64,000 bases of DNA from Yarrowia lipolytica (taxonomy: Eukaryota > Ascomycota > Dipodascomycetes > Dipodascales). Below the pieces are notes generated by a model that was not told where the DNA came from, did no database searches, and saw only the letters and a list, made by a program, of their open reading frames with translations. Positions 38,966-50,433 of the stretch are shown here, piece by piece (positions within the stretch are counted from its first letter, which is position 1; each line of letters starts with the position of its first letter). Made by a program: the position numbers and the translations under genes. Location of the stretch: NCBI RefSeq assembly GCF_001761485.1, contig NC_090775.1, positions 3,665,001 through 3,729,000 of the forward strand, written 5' to 3'.

Positions 38966-39346
38966 AGATATTTATTTTTTTGAAGTTTGGGACTGAAGAA
39001 GCCGCAAGTGGGTTTAAAGGTTTATAAAACGGATCTACAATTATAATTTTTTGGTTATATTTATGTTACTGTACCTGTCTTGTGGTGCAATTTATGAAGT
39101 TTTCGAGTCATGTCTGTCTATTCATGCATTTAGTTCATGCTAAATAGAATATCTAACGAAAAAATCAACTATAATGTTGAGGGTGCCGAACCTTTTTTCA
39201 GTATCAACAGACATGTAAACTAAATTCCAGAATAATAATGAACTGTAACAGGTGTGCCACCAGGAAGAATACCGTCAGTACATCATAATCACGTTCAGAC
39301 TAGCTTGTTATTACTTATTGGTCTTTCGAGCGTATGTAAAAGTGAA
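38966..39346. other. Intergenic, no gene seen
   Basis: AT-rich, no ORF. Nothing recognised. Confidence 0.6.
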
Positions 39347-39378
39347 TTTTTTTTTTTTTATTCTAATGATTCATTACA
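39347..39378 (-). mobile_element. A-tailed element end upstream of tRNA-Gln
   Basis: T13 followed by ATTCTAATGATTCATTAC, the exact reverse complement of the family's 3' end. The remnant ends about 60 bp upstream of tRNA-Gln, head toward the tRNA. Confidence 0.6.
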
Positions 39379-39437
39379 TGCTTTTTTTTGAAAAATCTGA
39401 ACACATGTACAGGTAATGCATCATGTTCCCCATAGCA

Positions 39438-39522
39438 TGGTTGTATAGTGTAGCGGTTATCACCTTGGATTCTGACTCTAGAAGTACCTTCCAGTAACCC
39501 CGGTTCGATTCCGGGTACGACC
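39438..39522 (+). tRNA. tRNA-Gln(CTG), intron-containing
   Basis: Acceptor GGTTGTA pairs with TACGACC (one T-G pair), discriminator T as in yeast tRNA-Gln. D arm GTGTAGCGGTTATCAC and T arm CCCCGGTTCGATTCCGGG are typical. The anticodon stem TTGGA / TCCAG holds TTCTGA..T, giving CTG; a 13-nt intron follows position 37. A T6 lies at about 39533. Confidence 0.9.
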
Positions 39523-41838
39523 TAGTCGTTTTCTTTTTTATATCCCGGTTATGGTGGGTGACCTGGTGGACTTGCCCTGCGGATGTTTTAAGCCTACAGT
39601 AAAGCTCACCTTTTTTTCCATCTCAGGACATCATGTTGGAAGTCTCTCAACTAAACCTTGTGCAGTGAACTTGGGCGATGAGGCATCGGGCAAAAAAATA
39701 CCATGTAACTAATTTCAACAATGGTTTCAGTAATAGAAATAATGGACTTCAAGAACCAAATTCACTTTCAGATTCTTTTTAGCTCATCCTACAAGTATGT
39801 ACAGTAGATGCGTCACTCTGTGCCTTCGACAATATGATGAGTGGTGCAATGCTACGCTGAGGGTCATTGTCGCCGTATAAGTACAATGAAACTAAGCCTA
39901 CTTGTACAAGAACCGGTAGGTCTTTAGATGGTGGGGCAAAAAAAATCACGACTTTCACCCGCTCGATTGATTCGTTGCCCGTTTTCCACATATACTTGTA
40001 CCGGCACATGATTACAATATAGACTGTTCCACATCAACAGGACAGACCATTGATAAATACATGCATCCAGAGTGTGCTGAGGGACACACAGGTTTTGATA
40101 TCAGATCGAGGGCAGGTTTTAACCCTTGTTTGTGTCTATAACCCAACTTTTTCGCAACAGCTTGCGCTCTTTCCTACCAATCTACACGTTGTTCACATTC
40201 CAATTCTATTGGCTGTCGCAGTCCTCTGCCAAGTTTCGCTACACTGGAGGGCTGCCAACGAGATTTTCAAGCAGCTACCGCCTGAACTAACTCTTTCTTT
40301 CGCACTGCCACGCTACAAGTAGACCATCGCGTGACAGACAGTTCTAATTCGTGTGACATGTCGTGTGCTTGATCATCATGGTATCTATGAAGCCAGCCAG
40401 ATGCAAATTGTACTCACATTGTAGATGAATGAAGTGTATGGAGAGGGAGGGCTTGGGGTAGCTTCCAATTGTTTTAAATCGGTATTGCTGGTGTCTAAAT
40501 AATGTTGTATTGCTACTATGTGACTTGTGATCATCGTTTTTCTGAACGCCCAAATGATCCAATTACTTAACCATCGCGATGTGAATAATATGCCATCTTT
40601 GGGCTTACACTTGTTACATCTAACAGTACATACTGTACCAGAAACTACAGAATCACTAGTAAATACCGCACAAAAACATCACGTGCCAGGAGTCAGCGTT
40701 GGTGACGATCCTACAAGGTCGGCCCTTGATCTCTGGCACCACGTGCTCGTAACCGAACCTTGCCCGAGCTATTAGCCAAGAACTCTGATGTGAGATAGGC
40801 AGGAGGTTGAGGAAGTTGGAGAGATGTGTTTGTGCGATATCAGGTTGGAAAAGACAATAAATGGAACCCCAGACAGCTTTGGAGACTCCCAACCAGCTCT
40901 GTTGTTGTCACCACCGCTTTCCTCCAAGACTACGTCATCCCACAGATATTCTCGAAGATAAACTCGTTAGTCTCGCTAGCATGAACTCTGTTCGAACAGC
41001 TGTTAAATGAGACGTGGCAGTTGAGGTGGATAAATGCCCAGATTTTAAAATAAAACATTCCGTATCATTTAATTCGCCACTGAATATGGATTCCAATCTC
41101 AACCATGCAATTTTTGACCCGCAGGTCCCTCTATATGGTGGGTATTGCTGCGCCCGAGAAAGTCTAGCTGACGCTACTATAAATGGAACTTCGTAAACTG
41201 GAGCGCTACTAACTCGAGGTTCTGACATACAACTAGAACCAAAAAACCTGTTCGAGCCAAGAACAAAGACCACTAAACCAATTGATCACGTTACAGGTTG
41301 CCTGTACATGATATACTGCTACGAGTACTCAGCCCCACACGCAGAAAAAGTCCCATCGTCAACCTTGTTGGGATTACCGTTTTGAGGTGGGGATGTTGAT
41401 GATGACGTGGGAGCAGATATATTTGAAGGAGGCAGGCCCGGTAGTGACTCTTGATAATGCGCAGAAGCCGTCGATTGACGGTTTCTGAGAAGGTATAGTG
41501 TTCCCAACACCCTAACGTTGGCACACAAGATCAACAGTAAGATCCTATAAGTTGCTCAAAACCTAAACTGTAGATGTGAGGTTTCAGGGGCGGTCTATAT
41601 CAGCCTGTTTGGGCGGTTTCAGTGAAAAAAGAGTAACACTGCCCGGTTTCCTGAGACAAGCTCATTCGATCAAGCGTACTACCACGCATGTCCAATCACT
41701 TGACCCCCTTTTATTCCCGTTCTAAGCCCCCTTCCCAACTGCACAAACTAGGTTCACAACAACCGGCATACTGCTCCAACATGGAAACTTGGACACCTGG
41801 ACACCACTCTACACCCTCAATTGACCATCTAAACCACA
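39523..41838. other. Gene-poor region
   Basis: 2.3 kb with only short ORFs of no coding bias. Several GTACAGTA/TACTGTAC motifs (39791-39806, 40625-40638). IML2 promoter at the right end. Confidence 0.55.
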
Positions 41839-44004
41839 ATGCTCAAAGCTCTAGGTCTGGGAAAACGGGGCGGCGACATGCCCACCAAACCCCTCAACAA
41901 TTCGACCGTCTCGCTTGCCATCATGGACGACGCTCTGCGGGTCGAAGAGGCATTTATTGCCATGGACATGGTGATGGATGACCGAAGCAAGGAGGCTCTC
42001 AAGCTGATCCAGAAGGATGAGCCCGGATCGAGCGGCAAGTCTGTAGCCCGAGAACAGTCGGCCTTCTACAAGCTTGTTATCGGAGTCATCTACTTCATCG
42101 AGGCTACTCTGGGTTTCGAGCCTGAAAGCATCCGCCGTGCCTCTGAAGCTTTAGCGGAAGCGGAGGCTGCAGCTGTGCGGCAAAAGCGAAACGTGTCCAA
42201 CAACGGAGCCCATGTTAGCTATTCCAAGTACCCTCCTGGTACCGAGTACCGAGTGGCATTCGCAGAGGCCGAACTCATGGGAGCCATCACGCTGTTTCTG
42301 TCAGAGTCTTATCTGGAGTCCGTCAAGGCCCTCTACAAACTGCGAAAGGCATACCAGACGCTCGATGAGATCAGCAAGAGCATCAGAGAGTCCAAGAAGC
42401 CCGCCAAGAGCTCGGATCACAAGTCTACTCTCGATTCGCTGAGCCTGGCTGTTTCCGATGATCAGGAAATGGCTTCTTTGGTGGAAAAGTTCCAAAAGAC
42501 CCGGCTCAACCGACTCAACGAGAGCAATAACGCCACTCCTGTTGCCTCGTCTGCTGCCTCCATGAACACCACTACCTCTTCTGCTACGGCTCTCCACCAG
42601 GGATCAGAAACCATTGAGGAGTTCATTGAGTCTGGCGTCGATCTGTGTTTCGGTATTCTGCAGCTCGTCATCAGTATCATTCCCCCCACACTGGGCAAGA
42701 TTCTGTCCGTTGTTGGATTCAGAGGCTCCCGAGATGGTGGTCTTTCTCTGCTTTGGGAGGCCACGAACTATAGAAACATCCACGGAGCTTTGGCCCTGCT
42801 TGTTCTGCTGCAATTCTACGACGGTCCAACCCAATTCTCCGACCTCATCCTTCCTGGAACTGAGGAAGATCTCATTCAGCAGGGCAAGTACGACATCAAC
42901 ACAGCCGACGATACCGAAATCACCCTCACAGCCACCATAACCGGCGGATCCGGACACTCCAAGAAGGTGCATACTCTGCCCAAGAATCCCCGACGTCGAA
43001 TGCACAAGCTGTTGCTTGCCGCCCGAGGCTACTACCCTCATTCGGCTCTGTGGATGCTTCAACAGGGCCGAATGGAGGCCTCTCAATGCCATCTGGAAAA
43101 GGCCGTGGATATCATGGACGCTGACATCGGCCCCATTGAGATGAAGCAGGTCGAGGCTCTCATGTTGTTTGACAAGACCATGTTCATGCTCTTCCTCAAC
43201 CGATACGAGCAGTCTGCCACCAACTTCATCCGTCTGATTGATATCAACGCCTGGTCTCATGCCTGGTACACATACGTGGCTGCCACCTGTTCCATTGAGA
43301 TCTACAGAGAAAACCTGCGTGCTGGAAACGCCGAGGCTGCTAAGAAAGCAAAGGACACTGCCACCCGGCTGCTGACAGAGGCTCCCGGTCTGATTGGAAA
43401 GAAGAAGCTCATGGCCAAGACTATGCCCATGGACGTTTTCCTGTCGCGAAAGATTTCCCAGATGCAGCAGCTTTCAAAGCAACACAACATTGACCTTGTC
43501 GATGCCGCAGGCGTGTCTCCTGTCCAGGAAGTTGTCTATTTCTGGAACGGATACGGAAAGATGCCCGAGTACGCTCTGGAGAAGGTTTTTTCCGAGGTAT
43601 TGGCTTACTCTGCTGCTCCTCTGGCTCCTAGCCATATTCCCGAGCAGGATAACGAGAAGACTGTCAGACACTTGTTGCAGGCTGTGGCTCTGAGAAACAT
43701 GGGTAAGGTAGAGGAGGGGTACAAGATACTCAATGACAACGTCATTTCGCAGATTATCACTGAGAGCAACAACAAATACCACTACAACAAGACCGTGACT
43801 CACAAAGACCCCTGGATGCCTCCTTCGGCGCTGTATGAGCGTGCCATGTTTGAGTGGGTCATGCATGGACCCAAGGGCACAGAGACTGTCCGAGAGTGGC
43901 TACATCTGGCCGAGAAGTGGTCTGATGACTACGAGTTGAGTACGCGAGTTGGAATGAAGATCAAGTCTGCCTTTGAGCGTCTTGATGGAGGTGCTCTTGC
44001 TTAG
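41839..44004 (+). CDS. IML2: Inclusion body clearance protein Iml2 (TTC39 family)
   Basis: A 721-residue protein matching the Iml2/TTC39 family over its full length, for example AFIAMDMVMDDRSKEAL, SAFYKLVIGVIYFIEATLGFE, AEAELMGAITLFL, ESGVDLCFGILQLVISIIPP, LLWEATNYRNIHGALALLVL and the TPR-like C-terminal helices. In yeast Iml2 links lipid droplets to the clearance of misfolded-protein inclusions. A low-complexity Ser/Thr/Asn insertion lies at about 190-255. The start is at the first Met with a typical CCACAATG context. Codon use is strongly biased toward CGA, CTC and GTC. No intron. Confidence 0.92.
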   Translation: MLKALGLGKRGGDMPTKPLNNSTVSLAIMDDALRVEEAFIAMDMVMDDRSKEALKLIQKDEPGSSGKSVAREQSAFYKLVIGVIYFIEATLGFEPESIRRASEALAEAEAAAVRQKRNVSNNGAHVSYSKYPPGTEYRVAFAEAELMGAITLFLSESYLESVKALYKLRKAYQTLDEISKSIRESKKPAKSSDHKSTLDSLSLAVSDDQEMASLVEKFQKTRLNRLNESNNATPVASSAASMNTTTSSATALHQGSETIEEFIESGVDLCFGILQLVISIIPPTLGKILSVVGFRGSRDGGLSLLWEATNYRNIHGALALLVLLQFYDGPTQFSDLILPGTEEDLIQQGKYDINTADDTEITLTATITGGSGHSKKVHTLPKNPRRRMHKLLLAARGYYPHSALWMLQQGRMEASQCHLEKAVDIMDADIGPIEMKQVEALMLFDKTMFMLFLNRYEQSATNFIRLIDINAWSHAWYTYVAATCSIEIYRENLRAGNAEAAKKAKDTATRLLTEAPGLIGKKKLMAKTMPMDVFLSRKISQMQQLSKQHNIDLVDAAGVSPVQEVVYFWNGYGKMPEYALEKVFSEVLAYSAAPLAPSHIPEQDNEKTVRHLLQAVALRNMGKVEEGYKILNDNVISQIITESNNKYHYNKTVTHKDPWMPPSALYERAMFEWVMHGPKGTETVREWLHLAEKWSDDYELSTRVGMKIKSAFERLDGGALA

Positions 44005-45043
44005 ATATTTAGTCGGAGACACTGACACTGAGCACAAGTAAACGTATATATATAAAAAATGTATTAAGCTAATAGAGTGATGTTTGTGAGTACAGTAGCT
44101 TCTGTACAGCTACTATTGCCTTTTGTTCTCTTTTTATTCATCCCTCTTACCGTAGATAAGTACAAGTACTTGTATCGTACAAGCTTTGGTTCAATACATA
44201 CTGTACGAGGAGTATATATTATACATACATAACTAATCTGTGAAGAAACGTGTTGACGTGGGCTCATGCCACATACCAGTAAATCTGAAGCTACCCTACC
44301 TACTCATAGACACTCGATTGACATTGCCAAGATACCAGCTCTGTTCTGATACCGCCAAGACCCGCTACTCCTACTTAACAGTGCCACGTTGTTCATCCTC
44401 AGGATCCAAGTCCCACCAACACCAGGCACAGTAACCAGTTGTTTTAGCCTTCTCTTTAGGTTGAGAGAGAGAGAGGGAGAGTATATCTCGACATGTCCGT
44501 TCGCGTCAGGTCAGACGCCCTTATATCAAAGGCGTCGTTGTACGCTCTTTACTGTGTATCAATTTCCTTCGGAGTAATTTCCCTGCAGATGTTGACTCTC
44601 TCATTATCACAACTCCAGGTGTGCTTCACTCACATTAAAGTTCATCTCCCACCCTGCAGCTGCCAACTTACACTGCATACACTACAGTGCGTGCACGTAG
44701 ATGGTTGGGGAGACTACTTGCTAACGACACCTAGCAAACGAACCCGTTTTCTCGCTCAGCCGGGCACATAAGTTAGGTGAACACCGCTCCACGACCTAGT
44801 CACGCGACACAGACTGCTGTAACCAGACGGCCTCTAACATACTGGGTTACACGAGCTACACGACTGCTGCACGACATCCACGACATCCGAAATTACACTC
44901 CTTATTGTCTCAAGCTGTTAAGAGTACCCGATAGCACACAGCGAGACGCCATTTCAATTACACGCCCCAAACATCTCTGAGCACTAGATCTGTGTATTCG
45001 CCTCTAAATTCAACAGCCGTTCCCCAAACATCACAGCTACGAT
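44005..45043. other. Intergenic, tandem genes
   Basis: 3' flank of IML2 and RGP1 promoter. AGAGAGAGAGAGGGAGAG lies at about 44464-44481 and a palindromic ACAAGTACTTGT at 44162-44173. No gene seen. Confidence 0.55.
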
Positions 45044-47185
45044 ATGACTTCAGACTCAATCAGAGCCGAGGTTGTGTTCGAATCCCCGACAGTCTTCGGC
45101 GGCGACGACGTACGGGCTGTTATAACATTCAGAAATGTGTCAAGGGTGACGAGTGTCGACAATACTGACACCCGGAGTGATGTTCAAGCCGACACCCGAA
45201 ACAGAAGCGACAGCTTTCACAACAACAACAACAACAGTCGCACGGAAGACCAGCCCAGAGCCTCCGTCGACGGCTGGCGAGATCGGTTCTTCGGCCTGCT
45301 GAGCACAGACTATGAGCCACTTCCAAGTAACCGGCTCTCACGAGCTCGTTCAGTACGAAGAACGGCTCAACCGCCGGTCCGTTCGCCCCACGGTACCTCC
45401 GAGACCCTCATTATGGGCACGTGTCGAATTGAAGGCCATTTCGTTGTTGATCCTGAAGTCGTGGATGTCGCCCGGTTGGAACACGTTCGAAACAGAGGAG
45501 CAGCAATGGGATTGGCTCATTTGAGTGAAGTAGACGACTCCAAAGACGTGGACAATCACCAAGGAATTACCAAGATGATCTGGGGACTACTAGGAGACGA
45601 GTCTAGTGGTACCCAAAGCAAATCTGCTCAATCGAGTGACTCCGGAGAAGGCCTTCCCATTTACTCAAGTGCATCGTCTCTGCTGTTCCCTGCTCTAACA
45701 CTCAATCCAGGAGAAAGCAAAGTTTTCTATTACAAGTGCACATTACCCCGTGAGCTGCCTCCTAGTTATCGTGGCAAGGCTGTCAGAATATACTACAGTT
45801 TGGTAGTTTCTACTCAACGAGGCGAAAGCCGTCTGGTGGATCGCCCCGATATGTCGAATGAAGATAACTCACACGCAAAACCAAGCCTCACGTCACGTTC
45901 TCATCGCCTCGTTGCACCCTTCCGAGTCTTCCAGTACGTTGATGACGACGGAGACTCGATCCCTCACCAGGTGGACAACCCAATTGGTGGAGAGCAGAGC
46001 GCCGTAGCAGTGAAAGAGCTACCAGACTCTTCTCGTGAGACCATGAGCGACGTTTTCGGACTCCATCATGTTGGCCCAAGCACAAAACCCGGCCCGAAGT
46101 CACGAGAGCAATTGTTAGATCACATCAAGACACTCCGGACATCCCATGATCCATACGTATCGCATGACCAGTCCATGGAAGACGAGGAGGACGATGCAGG
46201 TACCTCTGCAGGTGCCCATATTAACCGTCTTGTCCAGTCCAATGGCCTCATCAGTAAGACTTTGGTGCCCAAAACCACCTTCCACATCTCTCGAAACTCC
46301 AAGTACATTGCCACCTTGAGTCTCAGCAAGCCGCTATATCGAATCGGTGACTCTATGGTTCTCAGTTTTGACTTCTCCGGCTCCCATACACCTTGCTATC
46401 ACGTCACAGCTTCTCTGGAGACCACAGAGACTATTCACCGAAGTTATTTGCATGGATATGATTGGGACGACAGCTTGTTGAGTGGCTGGGGTAACTCAAG
46501 TAACGGTAATCTCAGCTCTGGAAACGGCAGACGATCTTCAGTGGGATCAGATGGTAGTGGACGTCGATTATCCGGATCTCGAGATCCCACCATGATCCCT
46601 CTGCCGTCTACTCGCCGAATCTACGCTCAAGAGATGACGTTCATCTACGACTCACGTGACCGTGTCACTTTCGACATGGTCGTTCCGGCAACCGCGGCAT
46701 CTCAATTCGCCACCACCAAAATCTGCATGGACTGGTCGTTGAAACTGACTTTTGTCACACATTTCGCCGATAAAAAGGATGCGCAAATGATGGGTAGCTC
46801 GAAAAGCAAAACCCCCAACGCTCGCAGCTTAGTGCAGACCAACATTCCCAGGCCTGCAGTCAGCGAGCCTGGTTCTCCGGTGATGGAAAGAAAGCGAAGC
46901 ATCGTGGGCGACTCCGCATTCCCCAACGCGAACGCTAACGGCAATGGTAAAAACGTTCTTACTAACGGAGGAACACCCGGTAATATTCTCAACATTACAG
47001 ACTCGGCTGTCATCGCGCCTGTAGAGTATGACTCTAGAGGCACGACGTATGGACCCAAGGATACATTTTCCTGCGAACATTTCTCCTGCAAAATCCCCCT
47101 CAACGTTTACTCCACTGACAAGGACATTTCGTCTGTGATTGGAGTCAGTCGAGGCACGTCAGTGTATTCTGCCGGACTCTGGTAG
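45044..47185 (+). CDS. RGP1: Rgp1, subunit of the Ric1-Rgp1 Ypt6/Rab6 GEF
   Basis: 713 residues of the Rgp1 family. Arrestin-like strands are seen: an N-terminal IRAEVVFESPTVFGGDDVRAVITFRN, then SLLFPALTLNPGESKVFYYKCTLPRELPPSYRGKAVRIYYSLVV, HRLVAPFRVFQY, FHISRNSKYIATLSLSKPLYRIGDSMVLSFDF and a final MDWSLKLTFVTHF and FSCEHFSCKIPLNVY. With Ric1, Rgp1 activates Ypt6 at the late Golgi for endosome-to-Golgi recycling. Three low-complexity insertions (about 40-110, 375-395 and 480-515) make it longer than the animal protein. The start is the first Met; no intron. Confidence 0.88.
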   Translation: MTSDSIRAEVVFESPTVFGGDDVRAVITFRNVSRVTSVDNTDTRSDVQADTRNRSDSFHNNNNNSRTEDQPRASVDGWRDRFFGLLSTDYEPLPSNRLSRARSVRRTAQPPVRSPHGTSETLIMGTCRIEGHFVVDPEVVDVARLEHVRNRGAAMGLAHLSEVDDSKDVDNHQGITKMIWGLLGDESSGTQSKSAQSSDSGEGLPIYSSASSLLFPALTLNPGESKVFYYKCTLPRELPPSYRGKAVRIYYSLVVSTQRGESRLVDRPDMSNEDNSHAKPSLTSRSHRLVAPFRVFQYVDDDGDSIPHQVDNPIGGEQSAVAVKELPDSSRETMSDVFGLHHVGPSTKPGPKSREQLLDHIKTLRTSHDPYVSHDQSMEDEEDDAGTSAGAHINRLVQSNGLISKTLVPKTTFHISRNSKYIATLSLSKPLYRIGDSMVLSFDFSGSHTPCYHVTASLETTETIHRSYLHGYDWDDSLLSGWGNSSNGNLSSGNGRRSSVGSDGSGRRLSGSRDPTMIPLPSTRRIYAQEMTFIYDSRDRVTFDMVVPATAASQFATTKICMDWSLKLTFVTHFADKKDAQMMGSSKSKTPNARSLVQTNIPRPAVSEPGSPVMERKRSIVGDSAFPNANANGNGKNVLTNGGTPGNILNITDSAVIAPVEYDSRGTTYGPKDTFSCEHFSCKIPLNVYSTDKDISSVIGVSRGTSVYSAGLW

Positions 47186-48535
47186 ACTATACACCTATAT
47201 TTAATGATAATGGTAATGATCGGTGCTGTGGGTTTGCCATATTGAGAAGTCAGGACCGATAAACAAATATGCCTTGCCTAAGGTTGACCCCGCTCTGAAC
47301 TTTCCATGAGCGAGTACAACTATACCGATACAGGTAAGTACACCAACACCTATATTGTTGGGTTTCCAGCCCAATATAGCTGCGGGAATGTCTTTCACTA
47401 CGTGAGAACACACAATGAATGATACTTTGTGCAAACACAACTCGTTATTTGACACGTACACGGTCACCCCTACCTCCAGCCCAGCCCACGCCAATAATAC
47501 ACGTATGTTTCAGATCTCCTGTGAACTTTGCGTTAAACGGAATTTATAGAAACTACCTTATGATAGCTGTAAGTGGTTGAGAATAGGTGAATGCTATGAT
47601 GTGATTTCGAAATTATTCCTTCGAGGTGGGGAAGACTTATATTAGCCCATTTTTTCGTAGTTGGCAACGCTAGCCCACCTTCCACTGACATCTGAAAGGC
47701 TCCTGCGAATTGACATGAGAGACATGGATGTGCGATTGAGATTAGACATTGGACTGCATGCATATTTTTACCCTTGGCAGTTGTGAGCGGTTGTTGATAT
47801 TTACGTACAGGCTTTGAAAAAGCAATCCTATAGGAGGAGGCACCAGTGAGCATTGCCAAGTTAAAGCTGGAATGATTAGTTTACAACCTCAACAATCTCT
47901 GGCAATACAAATACCAGCAGTATCGTCGTATCGGTAGGCAGCAATCCAACGATTGCAATAAACCCCCCTTACCTCTAAGGCTGCAACAGCACTGGCTGCA
48001 CAGAACAGACCCTTGCGTCTCGTAAACTCTCGCTTCTTTCCTTTGTTGCTTGTGGCCTAATTAGAGCAAGTGAAGCGGGTGCTGGTTGAGAATGTACCAG
48101 GTGTAGAAATGACCCAAATGAGATGATAAAATGCTTCCTACTGTTTTATAGATGCACTAACCTGAAACCCTGCTCCAAAGCACTCATAACGTGCAACGTG
48201 GATATCATCTACACCTCCACGAATCTTCCTTGCATAAACTTTTCTATACGAAGCCGATCGACAAAGATCAACAAGAGATCAACCCGAGACGATGTGGGGA
48301 TATATGGGTATTTTCTAAGTAGTTATGGGTGTTTAATTGTTTGGATATCAAGTATCGACCTTTTATTAGCCTACCCGTTTCTCCTATGGTGTGATATATC
48401 GCTCTCTATACCAAACCCCCCCCTGTAAGTTGCATGCTAAGACAATGCTGCAGCCAGGGTTTTGAGCGTCATTGAAGGTGGCGGTATAAATACCTTTAGG
48501 AAACCGCAAGCTCAAATAAACCACAAATATCTCAA
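47186..48535. other. Intergenic region
   Basis: No gene of coding character. A TATAAATA box lies at about 48484, upstream of the small ORF at 48536. Confidence 0.55.
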
Positions 48536-48949
48536 ATGAACACCTCATACACAGCCGGAATTGTCACAGCAGCTGCCTTTGATCCCTTTCAGTACGCTAG
48601 TTGTGTGGTTACACCAATATCCACTGCTCGAACTGCTCCGACTGCTCCTGTTATTACCCTGTGGGCCAATATGGACGCTAGAGCCTACCCCATTTGCATA
48701 GGTGATGAAATCTATGGTACATCGAGTGCCTCTAACGCCACGGCCACAGTCACCACCTCCACAGCAGGAAGTACAATTACTCTTTATGGAGTCCCCACAG
48801 TGATCCCACCAGAAGACTGGCTGAGAGCCAAAGAGAGTCAAAATGTCCAGAGGATCACCCCGCAGACCAGCGAAGCTAGTGATGCTAGGGTTTCGATTAA
48901 CCAGATTGTTCTGGCTACTTTAGTCACATCAATTGTGCTGCTATTTTGA
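48536..48949 (+). CDS. Small possible GPI-anchored wall protein
   Basis: The 137-residue ORF is Ser/Thr/Ala-rich (SSASNATATVTTSTAGSTIT) with two Cys (23 and 54), and ends in a hydrophobic segment INQIVLATLVTSIVLLF with no charged tail, as GPI-attachment signals do. The N-terminus (MNTSYTAGIVTAAAFDPF) is only weakly hydrophobic, so a signal peptide is doubtful. A TATAAATA box about 50 bp upstream and an A-rich leader (AACCACAAATATCTCAAATG) support expression. It is not recognised as a named family. It may instead be a tail-anchored protein. Confidence 0.45.
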   Translation: MNTSYTAGIVTAAAFDPFQYASCVVTPISTARTAPTAPVITLWANMDARAYPICIGDEIYGTSSASNATATVTTSTAGSTITLYGVPTVIPPEDWLRAKESQNVQRITPQTSEASDARVSINQIVLATLVTSIVLLF

Positions 48950-50298
48950 TCTCATAGAGATGTATGGCCAGGGTTCATAGGCAGCTTTGGTTGGGAGGTT
49001 CGACATATAGGCAGGGTTCAGAAGTTTTAGAGGTTAGGAGCAAGAGGACTAGAAGGTCAGGGAAAAGTTACAGACAAACCAACAGGTAATTATATATTCA
49101 ATTGACTACACGGGAACGCATTTGTAGTCATATGCTGTAGCCACAGTTGTTGTTGTTGTAAATCATTATTAACCAGTCTATTTTTACTACAACGTAGCTA
49201 CCGTACTTGTAGAAATTCCATCTCTCAAGCCCAGTTGGGTGATGCTTACATAAGCTTGCAACGATAACTATCGAACTATACTGGAGTGACTGTCTACTTG
49301 TACAGTACTGTACTCGTAGCTCTATTGGTCAGATTTGGTGTACAATACAACCGGTACAGTACATGTACGGTATATGATGGATCCATTCAATAAAACCAGT
49401 CACCGAAAAAAGTCACTGCGCCTTTGAATTAGTTGCAGAACCTGAGTAATAATTAAAGTTCTAAAGTTGCTCAGTCGCCAAAACCGTTTTATTGAGGTTA
49501 GGGTAGACTGTCCAAACAGGCAACGGTTCCGCACGTTAATGAACCGGGACGCCTCGGCCCAGCCCGGGATAAACTGATGCAACGGACATGGCCACGAAAA
49601 CGTGTAATGAGTTGAGGGAGTCTCAGATAAGGACAGGGCAGAAACAAGCATGTTCGTTGAGTCGCGTGAGCCACTCAGAGAAGTTTTTCAGTTGAAATCG
49701 CACGTGATTTATACGTGTTGGTGTAATCATCTTAGACTACAAGTAGAGTAAAACTGAGGTTCTTTAAAACATCAATGGTTTCCGAGACACGTTAGTACTG
49801 TGATATAATGGGGTATTTTCAAGGACACGAATAAGAGACGACTCTATAACAGCGACAAAGACTTCTTCATTTGCTACTGTTTTGAGGGCTTTAGATAAGA
49901 CGATATTCTGCCTGTGATGTCGTTACCGTCCAAATAGTTAAAATTTCGGAACTCTAAAATTTCGAGCTTGCACCTTATCCTTATCCAGGTTGTTTGTGCT
50001 GATCCGATAATGAAAATGGAGTAGCTACACGACATTGGTGAGGTGTGAAATGAGCGATGAGGTGAGCGACGAGGCGTGTATATGCGATTTATGGTGGCAA
50101 ATAGGAGTGTTTATTGTGCAATCCCGGCACAATTTACTTGTAGGTCGTATTAAGGTGGTTACAAGTAGTAGCTACATCACGTTACAAGTGGATATATCGA
50201 CTACATACAAGTATGTACATACTGGTCAGGAACAAGAATTTCAATATGCGATCAATTAAGTAATAAATAGGTGTTAGAGAGACATGCTAGGACGTTGT
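48950..50298. other. Intergenic region
   Basis: No gene recognised. Dense GTACAGTAC-type motifs occur at 49295-49313 and 49353-49368. Confidence 0.55.
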
Positions 50299-50433
50299 TT
50301 AAGCGTTCTGGGTCTGGGTGGTAGAAGGCTGAGAAGGCTTCCAGGTGAAGGAGTAGACACCAGACCAAGAGGTCCAGGAGAAGTCGACGTGATCAAATCG
50401 ATCGAAAAAGGTGGAAGTGGCTCGAGAAGGCAT
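50299..50433 (-). CDS. Small 44-residue protein, unknown
   Basis: A short ORF on the minus strand starts ATGCCTTCTCGAGCCACTTC and encodes 44 residues, rich in Thr, Ser, Trp and Phe (MPSRATSTFFDRFDHVDFSW, then three more Trp and a Gln/Thr-rich end). Codon choice is that of highly expressed Yarrowia genes (CGA, TCC, ACC, GTC, TTC, GAC). The leader (CCACCCACAAAACACTCACC) and a TATATATAG box about 125 bp upstream are as expected for a Pol II gene. No signal peptide or membrane span. Not recognised; likely a genuine but easily missed gene. Confidence 0.55.
   Translation of the reverse strand: MPSRATSTFFDRFDHVDFSWTSWSGVYSFTWKPSQPSTTQTQNA

Noticed and set aside
47201-47494. 97-codon hydrophobic ORF downstream of RGP1
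   Set aside because: Weak codon bias, lies in the 3' flank and ends at an AT-rich repeat; no leader or TATA.
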